From NCBI GenBank assembly GCA_039986595.1, contig JBDWQJ010000006.1:62001-126000 (forward strand): DNA of 64,000 bases, read 5' to 3'. The stretch comes from Lentilitoribacter sp039986595. GTDB lineage: Bacteria > Pseudomonadota > Alphaproteobacteria > Rhizobiales > Rhizobiaceae. The notes under the pieces are model-generated. The model did no database searches. It saw only the letters and a program-made list of their open reading frames with translations, and had not been told where the DNA came from. This document shows positions 33,580-43,461 of this stretch, one piece after another (the first letter of the stretch is position 1; every line of letters begins with the position of its first letter). Both the position numbers and the translations under genes were made by a program.

Positions 33580-36214
33580 GAATAATCTCACTTATTTCTG
33601 CTCGGCATGAGCCGCAATTTGTTCCAGCACCTGTTGCATCACCAATCGCATCTAGGTTTAAACAACCTTGATGAATTGCACCGATGATTTCGTTTGAGCC
33701 GACAGATAAGCAGCTGCAAATGATCTGCCCTTTGTCGGGTTGATCAACACTTGGGCGTCCGGCAATTATCTTGTAACGATCAGCAATCGTCTCAAAACGT
33801 TTAGTGAGTTGTTCGCTCGCCCAGTTTCGAGAAACCTCAACAGGGTTTTCACTCAAAAATAATGCAGTTTCTAGCTGTTCATTCTCAAACCAGGCATATC
33901 GGCTGCGACCTGTATCCTGATCAAGGTATGAAATATCGTTTAATGTATTCGCTAATCCCCAAATACCTTGCTCGGAGAAATCAAACTTTTGATCCGCACC
34001 ATGTGCAAATTCAAGTTTCCAGCCCTCAACGCACTTTGATAAAGCCCAATAATCAAGTGGCGGAGGCGTTGGCTTATAACGTGATACCATCAAGCCATAA
34101 TTTGCCATAAGCGCAGGCTTTGCTTGCACAGGCACATTTTTAAGCGCAGGTTGACCAGAGACAGGGTCCGTTATTGATGGTACGAGCACATCTACCCGCG
34201 CGTTGGCTGCAAATTGATCCGTCCAATGCATGGGGACAAATACGCACCCTTGCTGTTGACGCTTAGTTAAAAGTGCACGCACGATAATTTTGCCATGTGC
34301 GGAATTCAACTCCACAAGAGACGCAGGCTCAATCTCCAATCGCTCCGCATCATCTGGGTGGATTTCACAATAAGGTTCGCCCAAATGCGACGATAAACGT
34401 GCGCTTTTACCTGTCCGTGTCATCGTGTGCCAATGATCACGTATACGCCCTGTATTAAGCGTCAAATGATTTGTAGATGGCTTAGCCGCAGGTTCAAACG
34501 AAATAGGAAGAATATTGGCTTTACGGTTTGGTGTATAAAAAGCGCCATTGGCGAAAAACCGGGTTTTTACCGCGCGATTTTTACCAACGATGGGCCATTG
34601 CACAGGTTTTAATTCATCATATTCAACGCTTGATACATCGATCAATCCCGATATATCAAAATCTCGAGACCCATCATTTTGATGGCCTGAGAGTTTTGCG
34701 TGTTCAACAAAAACAGCGCGAGCATCCATAAACGTAAATGCCTCATCAAACCCCATGCGCTTGCCAACTTCAGCCAACTGCCACCAATCAGCTTTTGCAT
34801 TACCCGGTGCAGGCAATACCGCTTTCTGACGCGAAATACGACGCTCAGAATTCGTTACCGTTCCATCTTTCTCACCCCATGCAAGTGAAGGTAATTTCAC
34901 ATCAGCGAGTGCAACAGTATCGGTTGAATGAATAACATCTGACACAACAACAAACGGACAGGATTTGATTGCTTCTTTCACATCATTTGCCTGCGGCATT
35001 GAGACAACAGGATTAGTCGCCATAATCCATAACGCTTTTATGCGCCCGTCTTTGACCGCCTTGAACATATCAACCGCTTTAAGCCCGGTTTGTGATGCAA
35101 TAGTGGGCGACTGCCAAAACGACTGTACAAGATCGCGATGATCCACATTTTCAATCGCCATATGTGCCGCTAACATATTTGCCAGACCACCAACCTCACG
35201 CCCTCCCATCGCGTTCGGTTGTCCGGTTACTGAAAAAGGACCCATACCGGGTCTCCCAATTCGACCTGTGGCCAAATGACAGTTGATAATTGTATTAACT
35301 TTATCACTGCCAGATTTTGATTGATTAACACCCTGACTATAGACCGTTACTGTCTTTTCGGTATCAGCAAACATTTGATAAAACCGCCGAATATCGGAAA
35401 CATCAAGAGATGTTGCTTGTACGATATCATCCATCGACACTTCATGTAATTGTTTGAGCGCTTCACCCAAACCAGATGTATGGTTTTTGACAAAATTTTG
35501 ATTTTCACATCCATTCTCATGAAGATGCTTGAGCAATCCAGCAAACAGCGCAACATCACCATCGGCTGCGATTGGAAGATGCAAATCTGCAATATCTGCG
35601 GTCATTGTGCGGCGCGGATCAATCAGCACCACCTTCATCTCAGGACGAGATTGTTTGGCCGCCATAATGCGTTGATAGAGCACCGGATGACACCACGCCA
35701 GATTGGAACCCGTTAGGACAATCAAATCCGCAAGCTCTAAATCTTCATAACAGCCTGGGACTGTATCAGAACCAAACGCGCGCTTGTGACCTGCAACAGA
35801 TGACGCCATGCAAAGGCGAGAATTAGTGTCAATATTCGCCGATCCGATATAACCCTTCATCAATTTGTTCGCGAGGTAATAGTCTTCAGTTAAAATTTGA
35901 CCGGAGACATAAAACGCAACTGAATCTGGACCATGCTCATTGATGGTTTCGGAAAACTTTTTTGCGACCAGATCAAGGCTCTCATCCCATGTGGAAACTT
36001 GTCCGTTGATTTCTGGCTGCAAAATCCGATCATCCAGGGATGTCGTCTCACCTAATGCGGAGCCTTTTGAACATAATCTACCAAAATTTGCCGGATGATC
36101 TGGATCACCTTTTATATCAAGCGATCCATCTTGTTGCGGGGTTGCTAATACTCCGCAACCCACACCACAATAAGGACATGTTGTCTTAATCGTTTTCGGC
36201 AGATCTATGCTCAT
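33551..36214 (-). CDS. nasA: assimilatory nitrate reductase catalytic subunit
   Basis: This 887-residue cytoplasmic molybdoenzyme reduces nitrate to nitrite. The N-terminal [4Fe-4S] cysteines are C13, C16, C20 and C48 (TCPYCGVGC, LCSKG), and the Mo-ligand C135 is in NSRLCMASSVAGHKRAFG. Bis-MGD-binding segments follow (GMGPFSVTGQPNAMGGREVGG). The C-terminus carries a BFD-like [2Fe-2S] domain (ICSCLSVGSNEIIGAIHQG, GTNCGSC), which is typical of proteobacterial NasA that receives electrons internally. Its ATG meets the nirD stop at 36214 and its 3' end overlaps cysG, so the operon is tightly coupled. Confidence 0.96.
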   Translation of the reverse strand: MSIDLPKTIKTTCPYCGVGCGVLATPQQDGSLDIKGDPDHPANFGRLCSKGSALGETTSLDDRILQPEINGQVSTWDESLDLVAKKFSETINEHGPDSVAFYVSGQILTEDYYLANKLMKGYIGSANIDTNSRLCMASSVAGHKRAFGSDTVPGCYEDLELADLIVLTGSNLAWCHPVLYQRIMAAKQSRPEMKVVLIDPRRTMTADIADLHLPIAADGDVALFAGLLKHLHENGCENQNFVKNHTSGLGEALKQLHEVSMDDIVQATSLDVSDIRRFYQMFADTEKTVTVYSQGVNQSKSGSDKVNTIINCHLATGRIGRPGMGPFSVTGQPNAMGGREVGGLANMLAAHMAIENVDHRDLVQSFWQSPTIASQTGLKAVDMFKAVKDGRIKALWIMATNPVVSMPQANDVKEAIKSCPFVVVSDVIHSTDTVALADVKLPSLAWGEKDGTVTNSERRISRQKAVLPAPGNAKADWWQLAEVGKRMGFDEAFTFMDARAVFVEHAKLSGHQNDGSRDFDISGLIDVSSVEYDELKPVQWPIVGKNRAVKTRFFANGAFYTPNRKANILPISFEPAAKPSTNHLTLNTGRIRDHWHTMTRTGKSARLSSHLGEPYCEIHPDDAERLEIEPASLVELNSAHGKIIVRALLTKRQQQGCVFVPMHWTDQFAANARVDVLVPSITDPVSGQPALKNVPVQAKPALMANYGLMVSRYKPTPPPLDYWALSKCVEGWKLEFAHGADQKFDFSEQGIWGLANTLNDISYLDQDTGRSRYAWFENEQLETALFLSENPVEVSRNWASEQLTKRFETIADRYKIIAGRPSVDQPDKGQIICSCLSVGSNEIIGAIHQGCLNLDAIGDATGAGTNCGSCRAEISEIIHDNQILAAE

Positions 36215-36549
36215 TATGCTTTATGCCCATCAAGAGAAAGCAAAATATCACCATCCTCGATCTTGATTGGAAAGGTCATCGTGGAACCTTCGTCAGCGCC
36301 CTGTGCCGTTCCGGAAGAAAGGGAAATGACCCAGTTATGCAAAGGGCAGGTTACACAACCGTCATGGACAATGCCTTGACTTAAAGGGCCATTTTTATGT
36401 GGACATTTGTCTTCAAGAGCGAAGACCTGATCATCTGCTGTGCGAAATAGCGCAATCGTCATGTCACCATTTTTCACACATCGCGAGCCACGAAGTGGGA
36501 TATCATCCAACTTGCCAATAGCAATCCAGTTTTCTGTCATCGCATTCAT
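36214..36549 (-). CDS. nirD: nitrite reductase small subunit NirD (Rieske-type)
   Basis: This 111-residue Rieske-fold protein has the cluster motifs CPHKNG and CPLHNW, giving the two Cys and two His needed for a [2Fe-2S] cluster. It is the small subunit of NADH-dependent assimilatory nitrite reductase NirBD. The start overlaps nirB by four bases and the stop abuts nasA. Length and motifs match the family. Confidence 0.95.
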   Translation of the reverse strand: MNAMTENWIAIGKLDDIPLRGSRCVKNGDMTIALFRTADDQVFALEDKCPHKNGPLSQGIVHDGCVTCPLHNWVISLSSGTAQGADEGSTMTFPIKIEDGDILLSLDGHKA

Positions 36550-38993
36550 TCCGCTGGCTCCAATTTCAGATCTGCCATTGGTTTAAACTCGTGCTTGTCT
36601 TTGCCAGACACGCGTTCGTTCCAAGGGTCCACTTGTGCAAATTTCTGACTAAACACAAAGCGTTCGTAATAAGCTTTTCGCATGTCCGCATTGTCCATAA
36701 TCTGAGATCTAATCTCATCAAGACCGATGCGCTTAGCCCATTTGTATATGCGTTCAAGATAACGTCCCTGCTCGCGGTACATCTGTGCAAGTGCCACCAC
36801 GTGCTCCATCACTTCATCTTCGGTTGAAACATTTCCAAGGATTTCCGTGCCTTTGATATCAAGGCCTGCAGCACCAGCGAAATGAATTTCATACCCTGAA
36901 TCCACACAGATAACGCCGATATCTTTACACGTTGCTTCAGCGCAATTTCGCGGGCAACCTGAAACAGCCAGTTTAAGTTTTGCAGGTGTCCAAGACCCCC
37001 ACATAAATTTCTCTAGCTTGATACCAAGCCCGGTGGAATCTTGCGTACCGAACCGGCACCAGTCAGTACCCACACACGTTTTAACCGTGCGCAGACCTTT
37101 AGCGTAGGCCTGACCAGAAACAAACCCAGCTTCACCAAGGTCTGCCCAAACAGCAGGCAGATCTTCTTTTTTAATGCCCAACATATCGATGCGTTGACCG
37201 CCTGTACATTTAACCGCAGGGATATCAAACTTATCGACAACGTCTGCAATTGCACGAAGCTCTTTGGACGATGTCATCCCGCCCCACATGCGCGGCACAA
37301 CAGAATATGTTCCATCTTTTTGGATATTGGCGTGAACGCGTTCATTAATGAAACGAGATTGATAATCATCGGCATATTCATCAGGCCAATCACACACCAT
37401 ATAATAGTTGAGCGCTGGACGGCATTTTGCACAGCCACAAGATGTCTTCCATTCCAATGCCTGCATTAAATCAGGAATTGTTTTCAACTCTTTCGCCTTA
37501 ATCAAACGGCGGACATCATCATGGCCCAAATCTGTGCATGCACACATTGGCGTAATCGCTGCAGGATTATAACTATCACCAAGCGTGACGGCCATAAGTT
37601 GCTCGACAAGACCTGTGCAAGTTCCACAAGACGCTGATGCTTTTGTATGCGCTCTCACATCGTCAAGCGTCGAGAGGTTTTTGTCCTTAATAGCGCCAAC
37701 AATTGTTGATTTGCAAACGCCGTTACAGCCACAGATTTCTGCATCATCCGGCAAGGCTGCAACGGCCGCCGTGGGGTCCAGGGGGGCACCCCCTTGATAG
37801 GCTTGACCGAAAATCAATGTTTCTCGCATTTCCGAGATATCTTCGCCTTTTTTCAGCATATTATTAAACCAAGCACCGTCGGATGTTTCACCATAAAGCA
37901 CAACGCCGATGATCTTATTATCCTTGATGACAAGGCGTTTATAGATCCCTGCTTGCGCATCACGCAATACGATCTCTTCACGATCATCACCTTGTGCAAA
38001 ATCTCCAAGTGAATACAGATCAATGCCGGTAACTTTGAGCTTCGTAGCAGTTTCAGTGTGCTTAAATGCTTCACACGGAACCCCTGCTAAATGATCAGCT
38101 GCAATTTTCGCTGTCTCATAAAGTGGTGCAACAATGCCGTAAACCTGGCCACCCACTTCGGTACACTCACCAAGTGAATAAATATCTGGATCGCTTGTGA
38201 CCATTCGGCCATCAACCAAGATACCGCGACCGATATCAAGTTCAGCTTCCTTAGCAATTTGCGCGTTTGGACGAATACCAACTGCCATTACCACAAGAGA
38301 TGCTGGGATAATCGTGCCATCTTCCAGTTCAAGACCTTCAACTTTTCCATCACCAACAATTTGTTTGGTGTTGGATGATGTGTGAACTTTAATGCCGCGA
38401 CCTTCCAGCTCACGCTGAAGCAAATGTCCGGCAGCTTCGTCAAGCTGTCGTTCCATTAATGTTGGCATCAAGTGCACAACAGACACATCCATGCCCTGTT
38501 CTTTAAGACCCGCTGCAGCTTCAAGACCAAGCAAACCACCGCCAATAACGACAGCTTTGTCGCTGGATTTAGCAGCAAGCAACATAGCTTCAACATCATC
38601 AAGATCACGATAGGATAAAACACCTGGAAGATCATGCCCGGGCACAGGAATGATAAATGGGTTGGAACCTGTTGCAATCACGAGCTTATCATAAGCAACT
38701 GATTCACCCATATTTGAGGAAACCGTTTTCGCCTTGCGATCAATATTAGTGACTTTATGACCTTTATAAAGCGTGATGTTGTGCGTGTCGTACCAATCGT
38801 CACCGTGGATGATGATTTCCTCAAAGGATTTTTCGCCAGATAGAACAGGCGACAACATAATCCTGTCGTAGTTGACACGTGGTTCAGCATTAAAAATGGT
38901 CACATCGTAAAGGTCAGGCGCTTGTTCGTATAAACGCTCCAACATGCGGCCCGGAACCATGCCGTTACCAATAATTACAAGTTTCTTTTTCAT
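36546..38993 (-). CDS. nirB: nitrite reductase large subunit NirB
   Basis: This 815-residue NADH- and siroheme-dependent enzyme reduces nitrite to ammonium. In order it has a pyridine-nucleotide/FAD reductase module (IIGNGMVPGRMLERL, VIGGGLLGLEAAAGLKEQGM), BFD-type [2Fe-2S] segments (CGCNGVCKS, CGTCTGLVEQL, then CACTDLG and CGCAKC) and a siroheme/[4Fe-4S] domain with TCVGTDWCRFG and SGCPRNCAEATCKD. It stands between the nitrate transporter ATPase gene and nirD in one leftward operon. Confidence 0.97.
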   Translation of the reverse strand: MKKKLVIIGNGMVPGRMLERLYEQAPDLYDVTIFNAEPRVNYDRIMLSPVLSGEKSFEEIIIHGDDWYDTHNITLYKGHKVTNIDRKAKTVSSNMGESVAYDKLVIATGSNPFIIPVPGHDLPGVLSYRDLDDVEAMLLAAKSSDKAVVIGGGLLGLEAAAGLKEQGMDVSVVHLMPTLMERQLDEAAGHLLQRELEGRGIKVHTSSNTKQIVGDGKVEGLELEDGTIIPASLVVMAVGIRPNAQIAKEAELDIGRGILVDGRMVTSDPDIYSLGECTEVGGQVYGIVAPLYETAKIAADHLAGVPCEAFKHTETATKLKVTGIDLYSLGDFAQGDDREEIVLRDAQAGIYKRLVIKDNKIIGVVLYGETSDGAWFNNMLKKGEDISEMRETLIFGQAYQGGAPLDPTAAVAALPDDAEICGCNGVCKSTIVGAIKDKNLSTLDDVRAHTKASASCGTCTGLVEQLMAVTLGDSYNPAAITPMCACTDLGHDDVRRLIKAKELKTIPDLMQALEWKTSCGCAKCRPALNYYMVCDWPDEYADDYQSRFINERVHANIQKDGTYSVVPRMWGGMTSSKELRAIADVVDKFDIPAVKCTGGQRIDMLGIKKEDLPAVWADLGEAGFVSGQAYAKGLRTVKTCVGTDWCRFGTQDSTGLGIKLEKFMWGSWTPAKLKLAVSGCPRNCAEATCKDIGVICVDSGYEIHFAGAAGLDIKGTEILGNVSTEDEVMEHVVALAQMYREQGRYLERIYKWAKRIGLDEIRSQIMDNADMRKAYYERFVFSQKFAQVDPWNERVSGKDKHEFKPMADLKLEPAE

Positions 38994-38996
38994 GTT

Positions 38997-40757
38997 CTAC
39001 TCCGCAGCTGCAACTGATTTTTTATTGGATTGTCGCGCAATACGAGCCGCACGTTTTTCCTGAATGGATTTCAGTTGCTCTTCAGATGGATCAGCCCCAC
39101 CTTCATAAGCTTCTAAGAAGTCGAGCAACTCCTCACGATATGCATAATAATCAGGATGGTTGAGCAACGCCTTTCTTGAACGAGGGCGCGGAAGGTCAAC
39201 CTCCATAATATTACCGATCTTTGCATTCGGTCCGTTGGACATCATCACCACGCGATCAGCGAGTAAGATAGCTTCGTCCACATCATGGGTGACACAAATC
39301 GTTGTCACTTCCGTACGTTTCCATACGTCCATTAAAACATCTTGTAACTCCCACCGAGTAAGGGAATCAAGCATGCCAAATGGCTCATCCAAAAGCAGCA
39401 ATTTTGGTGATAATGCAAAGGCGCGCGCAATGCCCACACGTTGTTTCATACCATTGGATAAATCCATCGCTGGTTTATCCATTGAATCAGCCAGCCCAAC
39501 ACGAGATAAGTAATATTCGATCACTTCCTTACGTTCTTGCGCACTTGCATGCGGGTAGACTTTCTCAACCCCTAAAGCAACATTTTGATAAGCTGTTAGC
39601 CAAGGTAGAAGCGATGGTGCTTGAAACACCACGGCTTTATCAGGTCCAGCACTTTGAATATGTGTGCCGTCCAAAATGATACCACCAGCCGTAATTTCAT
39701 TCAAACCAGACACCATAGAAAGCACGGTCGATTTACCACATCCAGAGTGACCAATTAGAGTTACAAACTCACCCTTTTTCATTTTCAAATCAAAGCCATC
39801 GACAACCGTTAGAGGCCCTTTTGGCGTAGGATAGACTTTTTTCGTTTGTGAAAACTCAAGATAAGTTCGATCGTGTTTTGGACCGCTTTCCGCCTCATAC
39901 GCTGAAGGTAGTTTATCATTTTTCATTTGCGTGATTGGCACGACATTCGGCAGGTTAAATTCCTGCTCCGCATCCGCACCTCGTTCAGCGCCTACAGCCA
40001 TCAAATATTCCGTAACTTGCGCTCTAAGTTTGATGAATTCCTCGCTTGAGTTCATTTCAGCGCGGTTACGCGGGCGCGGCAGATCAACGTTAAAATCGGG
40101 TCCCAACGTGGCGTTTGGCCCAGGTTTTAACGGGATGATGCGGTCTGCAAGCAAAATGGCTTCATCCACATCATTAGTGATAAGAATGATTGTCTTCTTC
40201 TCTTTCTCACAAATGTCAGAAAACTCATCCTGCAACTTCGCACGTGTTAACGCATCGAGCGCCGAAAGCGGCTCATCTAAAAGCAGCAATTCCGATTGCA
40301 TTGCCAATGCGCGCGCCACAGCAACACGTTGGCGCATACCACCAGACAGTTCTGCAGGTTTGCGATCTGCAGCATGGGTAAGTCCAACCATATCAACGTA
40401 TTTTTGAACAATATCATTGCGTTCTTTTTTGCTCTTTTTCTTAAAGACGCTATTGACTGCGAGCGCGACGTTTCCGAAAACTGAAAGCCACGGCATCAAA
40501 GAATAAGATTGAAAAACAACACTACGCTCAGGGCTCGGTCCGTCGATTTCTTTTCCCTTGAAAAGCACACCGCCAGTATCTGGCTCAATCAACCCCGCCA
40601 AAGCTGAAATGAGCGTTGTTTTCCCAGAACCAGAGAAGCCAACAATTGCGATAAATTCGCTCTCTTCTACTTTCAGATTGATGTTGGAGAGAACCTCAGT
40701 TCGGTTCGCCCCCTCACCATAATGCTTTGAAAGATCTGAAATTTCTACAAAAGACAT
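38997..40757 (-). CDS. nitrate ABC transporter ATP-binding protein with two fused ATPase domains (NrtD-NrtC type)
   Basis: At 586 residues it holds two complete ABC ATPases. Domain 1 (about 1-260) has Walker A GFSGSGKTT, signature LSGGMRQRVAVARA and LLLLDEPLSALD. Domain 2 (about 290-560) has GHSGCGKST, signature LSNGMKQRVGIARA and LLLLDEPFGMLD. It powers nitrate/nitrite import with NrtA and NrtB. Cyanobacteria encode NrtC and NrtD separately, and their NrtC also has a regulatory C-terminal sensor domain, which is absent here. The LSNGM signature is typical of this group and not a defect. The gene lies 11 bases after nrtB. Confidence 0.93.
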   Translation of the reverse strand: MSFVEISDLSKHYGEGANRTEVLSNINLKVEESEFIAIVGFSGSGKTTLISALAGLIEPDTGGVLFKGKEIDGPSPERSVVFQSYSLMPWLSVFGNVALAVNSVFKKKSKKERNDIVQKYVDMVGLTHAADRKPAELSGGMRQRVAVARALAMQSELLLLDEPLSALDALTRAKLQDEFSDICEKEKKTIILITNDVDEAILLADRIIPLKPGPNATLGPDFNVDLPRPRNRAEMNSSEEFIKLRAQVTEYLMAVGAERGADAEQEFNLPNVVPITQMKNDKLPSAYEAESGPKHDRTYLEFSQTKKVYPTPKGPLTVVDGFDLKMKKGEFVTLIGHSGCGKSTVLSMVSGLNEITAGGIILDGTHIQSAGPDKAVVFQAPSLLPWLTAYQNVALGVEKVYPHASAQERKEVIEYYLSRVGLADSMDKPAMDLSNGMKQRVGIARAFALSPKLLLLDEPFGMLDSLTRWELQDVLMDVWKRTEVTTICVTHDVDEAILLADRVVMMSNGPNAKIGNIMEVDLPRPRSRKALLNHPDYYAYREELLDFLEAYEGGADPSEEQLKSIQEKRAARIARQSNKKSVAAAE

Positions 40758-40768
40758 ATCAACTGATC

Positions 40769-41839
40769 CTAGCGATTGCTTGAGAAAGTAAAGGCTTGTT
40801 GAAGGGTGTACATGACACGATCAAGCATGAAGCCAACGATACCAATGGTTAGAACGGCAACCATGATTTTTGCTAGCGATTGAGACGATCCATTTTGGAA
40901 CTCATCCCAGACGAATTTGCCAAGGCCCGGGTTTTGCGCAAGCATTTCAGCAGCGATTAGCACCATCCAGCCAACACCAAGTGAAAGGCGAAGGCCTGTG
41001 AAGATCAAGGGAAGCGATGATGGCAAAACCAAGTTGGTGATTGTTTTGTATGTTGGCAGTTTCAACACGCGGCTTACATTCATCAAGTCTTTATCGATGG
41101 ATGCAACACCAAGCGCAGTGTTAATCAGCGTTGGCCATAGTGAACAAAGCGTCACGGTCACCGCTGAGATAAGCAGTGACTTTGGCATGAACTCCCAAGG
41201 CGTGACATATGTTGCCGAAATAATCATGGTCACAATCGGAAGCCAAGCAAGTGGCGACACCGGTTTAAAAATCTGAATAAGCGGATTGATCGCACCATTT
41301 ACGGTTTTAGATAAACCAGAGGCAATTCCAAGCGGCACCGCAATCATTGTTGCAATGATAAACCCGAGGCCAACAGTGAACAAAGATGTTACGATTTGAT
41401 CGAAATAAGTTGGTTTACCCGTGTAGTTACGAAACTTAACACGATCCTCTTTGCCGTCTGCGATAAGCTTTGCATTACGAACATCCTGACGCTCATAAAA
41501 CGCATCTGCTTTCTCGCGCTCGCGGATATGATCGTCCCACAAGTTTCCAACCTGCTCCCAAACCTCAACAGGTCCTGGCACGGCACCAAGTGAAGTTTGA
41601 ACTTTTGGCGCAAGAATTCCCCAAGCTGCCAAGAAAAGTAAAATGCCCATTAGCGGCACAATAAGCGTGTGTTTCAGCTCGCTCATTTGCGTTTTCACAT
41701 CATCGCCGCCAGCGATTTTCAATAGTGGCACGAACCAGGAAAGTCCCAATGCCTCTAACCATGAGCTGGATTTATTCACGAAAGAAAGGAATTTACTTTT
41801 CCTCGATACCTCGGGGACGGAAGTCATTGCCTGTGCCAT
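40769..41839 (-). CDS. nrtB: nitrate ABC transporter permease NrtB
   Basis: This 356-residue inner-membrane permease is of the NrtB/SsuC/TauC class (BPD_transp_1). The C-terminal half shows the EAA-type loop near the membrane-ATPase contact (SIDKDLMNVSRVLKLPTYK) and LPSSLPLIFTGLRLSLGVGWM. The N-terminal third (about 1-120) is an extension with one membrane segment and a charged helix (REREKADAFYERQDVRN), seen in proteobacterial nitrate permeases. It is the second gene of the nitrate operon. Confidence 0.93.
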   Translation of the reverse strand: MAQAMTSVPEVSRKSKFLSFVNKSSSWLEALGLSWFVPLLKIAGGDDVKTQMSELKHTLIVPLMGILLFLAAWGILAPKVQTSLGAVPGPVEVWEQVGNLWDDHIREREKADAFYERQDVRNAKLIADGKEDRVKFRNYTGKPTYFDQIVTSLFTVGLGFIIATMIAVPLGIASGLSKTVNGAINPLIQIFKPVSPLAWLPIVTMIISATYVTPWEFMPKSLLISAVTVTLCSLWPTLINTALGVASIDKDLMNVSRVLKLPTYKTITNLVLPSSLPLIFTGLRLSLGVGWMVLIAAEMLAQNPGLGKFVWDEFQNGSSQSLAKIMVAVLTIGIVGFMLDRVMYTLQQAFTFSSNR

Positions 41840-41907
41840 TTTTGGTCCTATAAATTATCTGAAAATTGGGCTGGCCGTTGCGCGGCCAACCCATGGATTA
41901 TTTTGAG

Positions 41908-43299
41908 TTAGCCTTTGACGTCGCTGCCATCGATCATTTGGTTTGTTTTCAAACCAATCGTTAGGCTGTCGATGTATGCGTTCGGTGCTTTTGCATCGAA
42001 TGCAATACCATCAATGATGTCTTCAGAAGGTGTTGGGTCTTTATAGCCATCCGTACCAAACGGGAAATCAGCTTTGTCGACATAGCCTTCTTCGATCAAC
42101 ATCTCAGCTGCTGACATGTAGATGTCTGGCAAGTAAACTGATTTTGCAACTTCATCATACCAAACATCATCTTTATGATCGGCAATCTGACCCCAACGAC
42201 GCATTTGTGTAAGGTACCAAATAGCATCTGAATAGAATGGGTATGTTGCGAAATAACGGTAGAACACGTTGAAATCAGGCACATCACGTTTGTCGCCTTT
42301 TTCGTATTCAAATGTACCAGTCATTGAGTTTGCGATCACTTCAGCATCTGCACCCACATATTCAGAACGAGCAAGGATCTCAACAGCTTCCATACGGTTT
42401 GCGTTGTTATCTTCATCAAGCCATTTCGCAGCACGAATAAGCGCTTTTGTAAGAGCAAGCGTTGTATTTGGGTTTTCCTGAGTAAACTCTTTCGTCAAAC
42501 CAAAAACTTTTTCTGGATTGTTTTTCCAGATTTCGTAATCGGTGATAACCGGAACACCGATGCCTTTAAACACGGCTGCTTGGTTCCAAGGCTCACCCAC
42601 ACAATAACCGTGAATGGTTCCAGCTTCGAGCGTCGCTGGCATTTGTGGTGGAGGCGTAACTGATAAAAGCGCTTCACCTTGAATTTGACCAGACACATCT
42701 GTTGGTGAGTAATAACCTGGGTGAATACCACCAGATGCCAGCCAATATCTTAGCTCATAATTGTGCGTTGATACAGGAAATACCATACCCATATTAAACG
42801 GCTTACCTTCGGAGATAAATTGATCAACAACAGGTTTCAGCGCATCCGCTTTAATAGGGTGGATCGGTTTACCTTCGCCATCCATCGGAATATGCGGCTT
42901 CATCATATCCCAAATCTCATTGGATACTGTGATGCCATTCCCATTCAAGTCCATTGAAAATGGTGTGACGATGTGAGCTTTTGTACCAAAACCAATTGTC
43001 GCTGCCAAAGGTTGACCTGCCAACATGTGCGCGCCATCAAGTTCACCCGTGATCACACGGTCTAGCAAAACCTTCCAGTTTGCTTGCGGCTCTAACGTCA
43101 CAAAAAGCCCTTCGTCTTCGAAATAGCCTTTCTCATAGGCAATTGCGAGCGGCGCCATATCAGTTAGCTTGATAAAGCCGAATTTCAATTCATCTTTTTC
43201 AACATCCAGCATCTCAGCCTGCGCTGATGAGAAAGCAGTGATCGCAAGTGTCGTTGTCACACCTAGCGCCATTGCGTTCTTTTTAATTACGTCAAACAT
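41908..43299 (-). CDS. nrtA: nitrate ABC transporter substrate-binding protein NrtA
   Basis: This 463-residue protein is the CmpA/NrtA-type binder, exported by a signal peptide (residues 1-28, ITAFSSAQA-E). The characteristic ligand-site segments are KFGFIKLTDMAPLAIAYEKG, GELDGAHMLAGQP, GYCVGEPWNQAAV and VSTHNYELRYWLASGG. It captures nitrate (possibly nitrite) in the periplasm. It is the first gene of the operon, preceded by AAGGAGAG on the minus strand and by a structured leader. Confidence 0.95.
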   Translation of the reverse strand: MFDVIKKNAMALGVTTTLAITAFSSAQAEMLDVEKDELKFGFIKLTDMAPLAIAYEKGYFEDEGLFVTLEPQANWKVLLDRVITGELDGAHMLAGQPLAATIGFGTKAHIVTPFSMDLNGNGITVSNEIWDMMKPHIPMDGEGKPIHPIKADALKPVVDQFISEGKPFNMGMVFPVSTHNYELRYWLASGGIHPGYYSPTDVSGQIQGEALLSVTPPPQMPATLEAGTIHGYCVGEPWNQAAVFKGIGVPVITDYEIWKNNPEKVFGLTKEFTQENPNTTLALTKALIRAAKWLDEDNNANRMEAVEILARSEYVGADAEVIANSMTGTFEYEKGDKRDVPDFNVFYRYFATYPFYSDAIWYLTQMRRWGQIADHKDDVWYDEVAKSVYLPDIYMSAAEMLIEEGYVDKADFPFGTDGYKDPTPSEDIIDGIAFDAKAPNAYIDSLTIGLKTNQMIDGSDVKG

Positions 43300-43333
43300 G
43301 TTCTCTCCTTCAAAATGGGTTTACATCACCCAC

Positions 43334-43396
43334 AAAAAAATACCGCCAAAACGACGTTCTGCTGGGAGGAGGATGCAGATACGTAGTTTTGGCGGC
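43334..43396 (-). terminator. leader terminator before nrtA (NasT-controlled attenuator)
   Basis: On the minus strand GTTTTGGCGG, an exact complement of CCGCCAAAAC, closes a hairpin with arms at 43386-43395 and 43343-43352; an inner stem (TCTGC/GCAGA) lies in the loop. A run of seven T follows at 43340-43334. This is a textbook intrinsic terminator placed between promoter and nrtA, so transcription of the operon requires antitermination. Confidence 0.9.
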
Positions 43397-43411
43397 ATTG
43401 CCTATTATTTT

Positions 43412-43452
43412 GGACCCATCATTGGATCCGCTTATTAGCCTTGGGAAGCTAA
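43412..43452 (-). ncRNA. candidate ANTAR-responsive tandem hairpins in the nrtA leader
   Basis: Read on the minus strand, hairpin 1 (43452-43435) is TTAGCT-TCCCAA-GGCTAA. Hairpin 2 (43429-43412) is GGATCC-AATGAT-GGGTCC, whose six-base loop has A at position 1 and G at position 4, the signature recognised by ANTAR proteins. The five-base linker fits the known two-hairpin motif. Hairpin 1 lacks the A1/G4 pattern, so it is a divergent partner. The terminator begins 16 bases further on. NasT, encoded just upstream, is the expected ligand. Confidence 0.7.
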
Positions 43453-43461
43453 CTACATATA

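Noticed and set aside
39300..39520. Degenerate second ABC signature (LSNGM) as a sign of an inactive ATPase
   Set aside because: The same variant is usual in nitrate-type ATPases, and both Walker motifs are complete.
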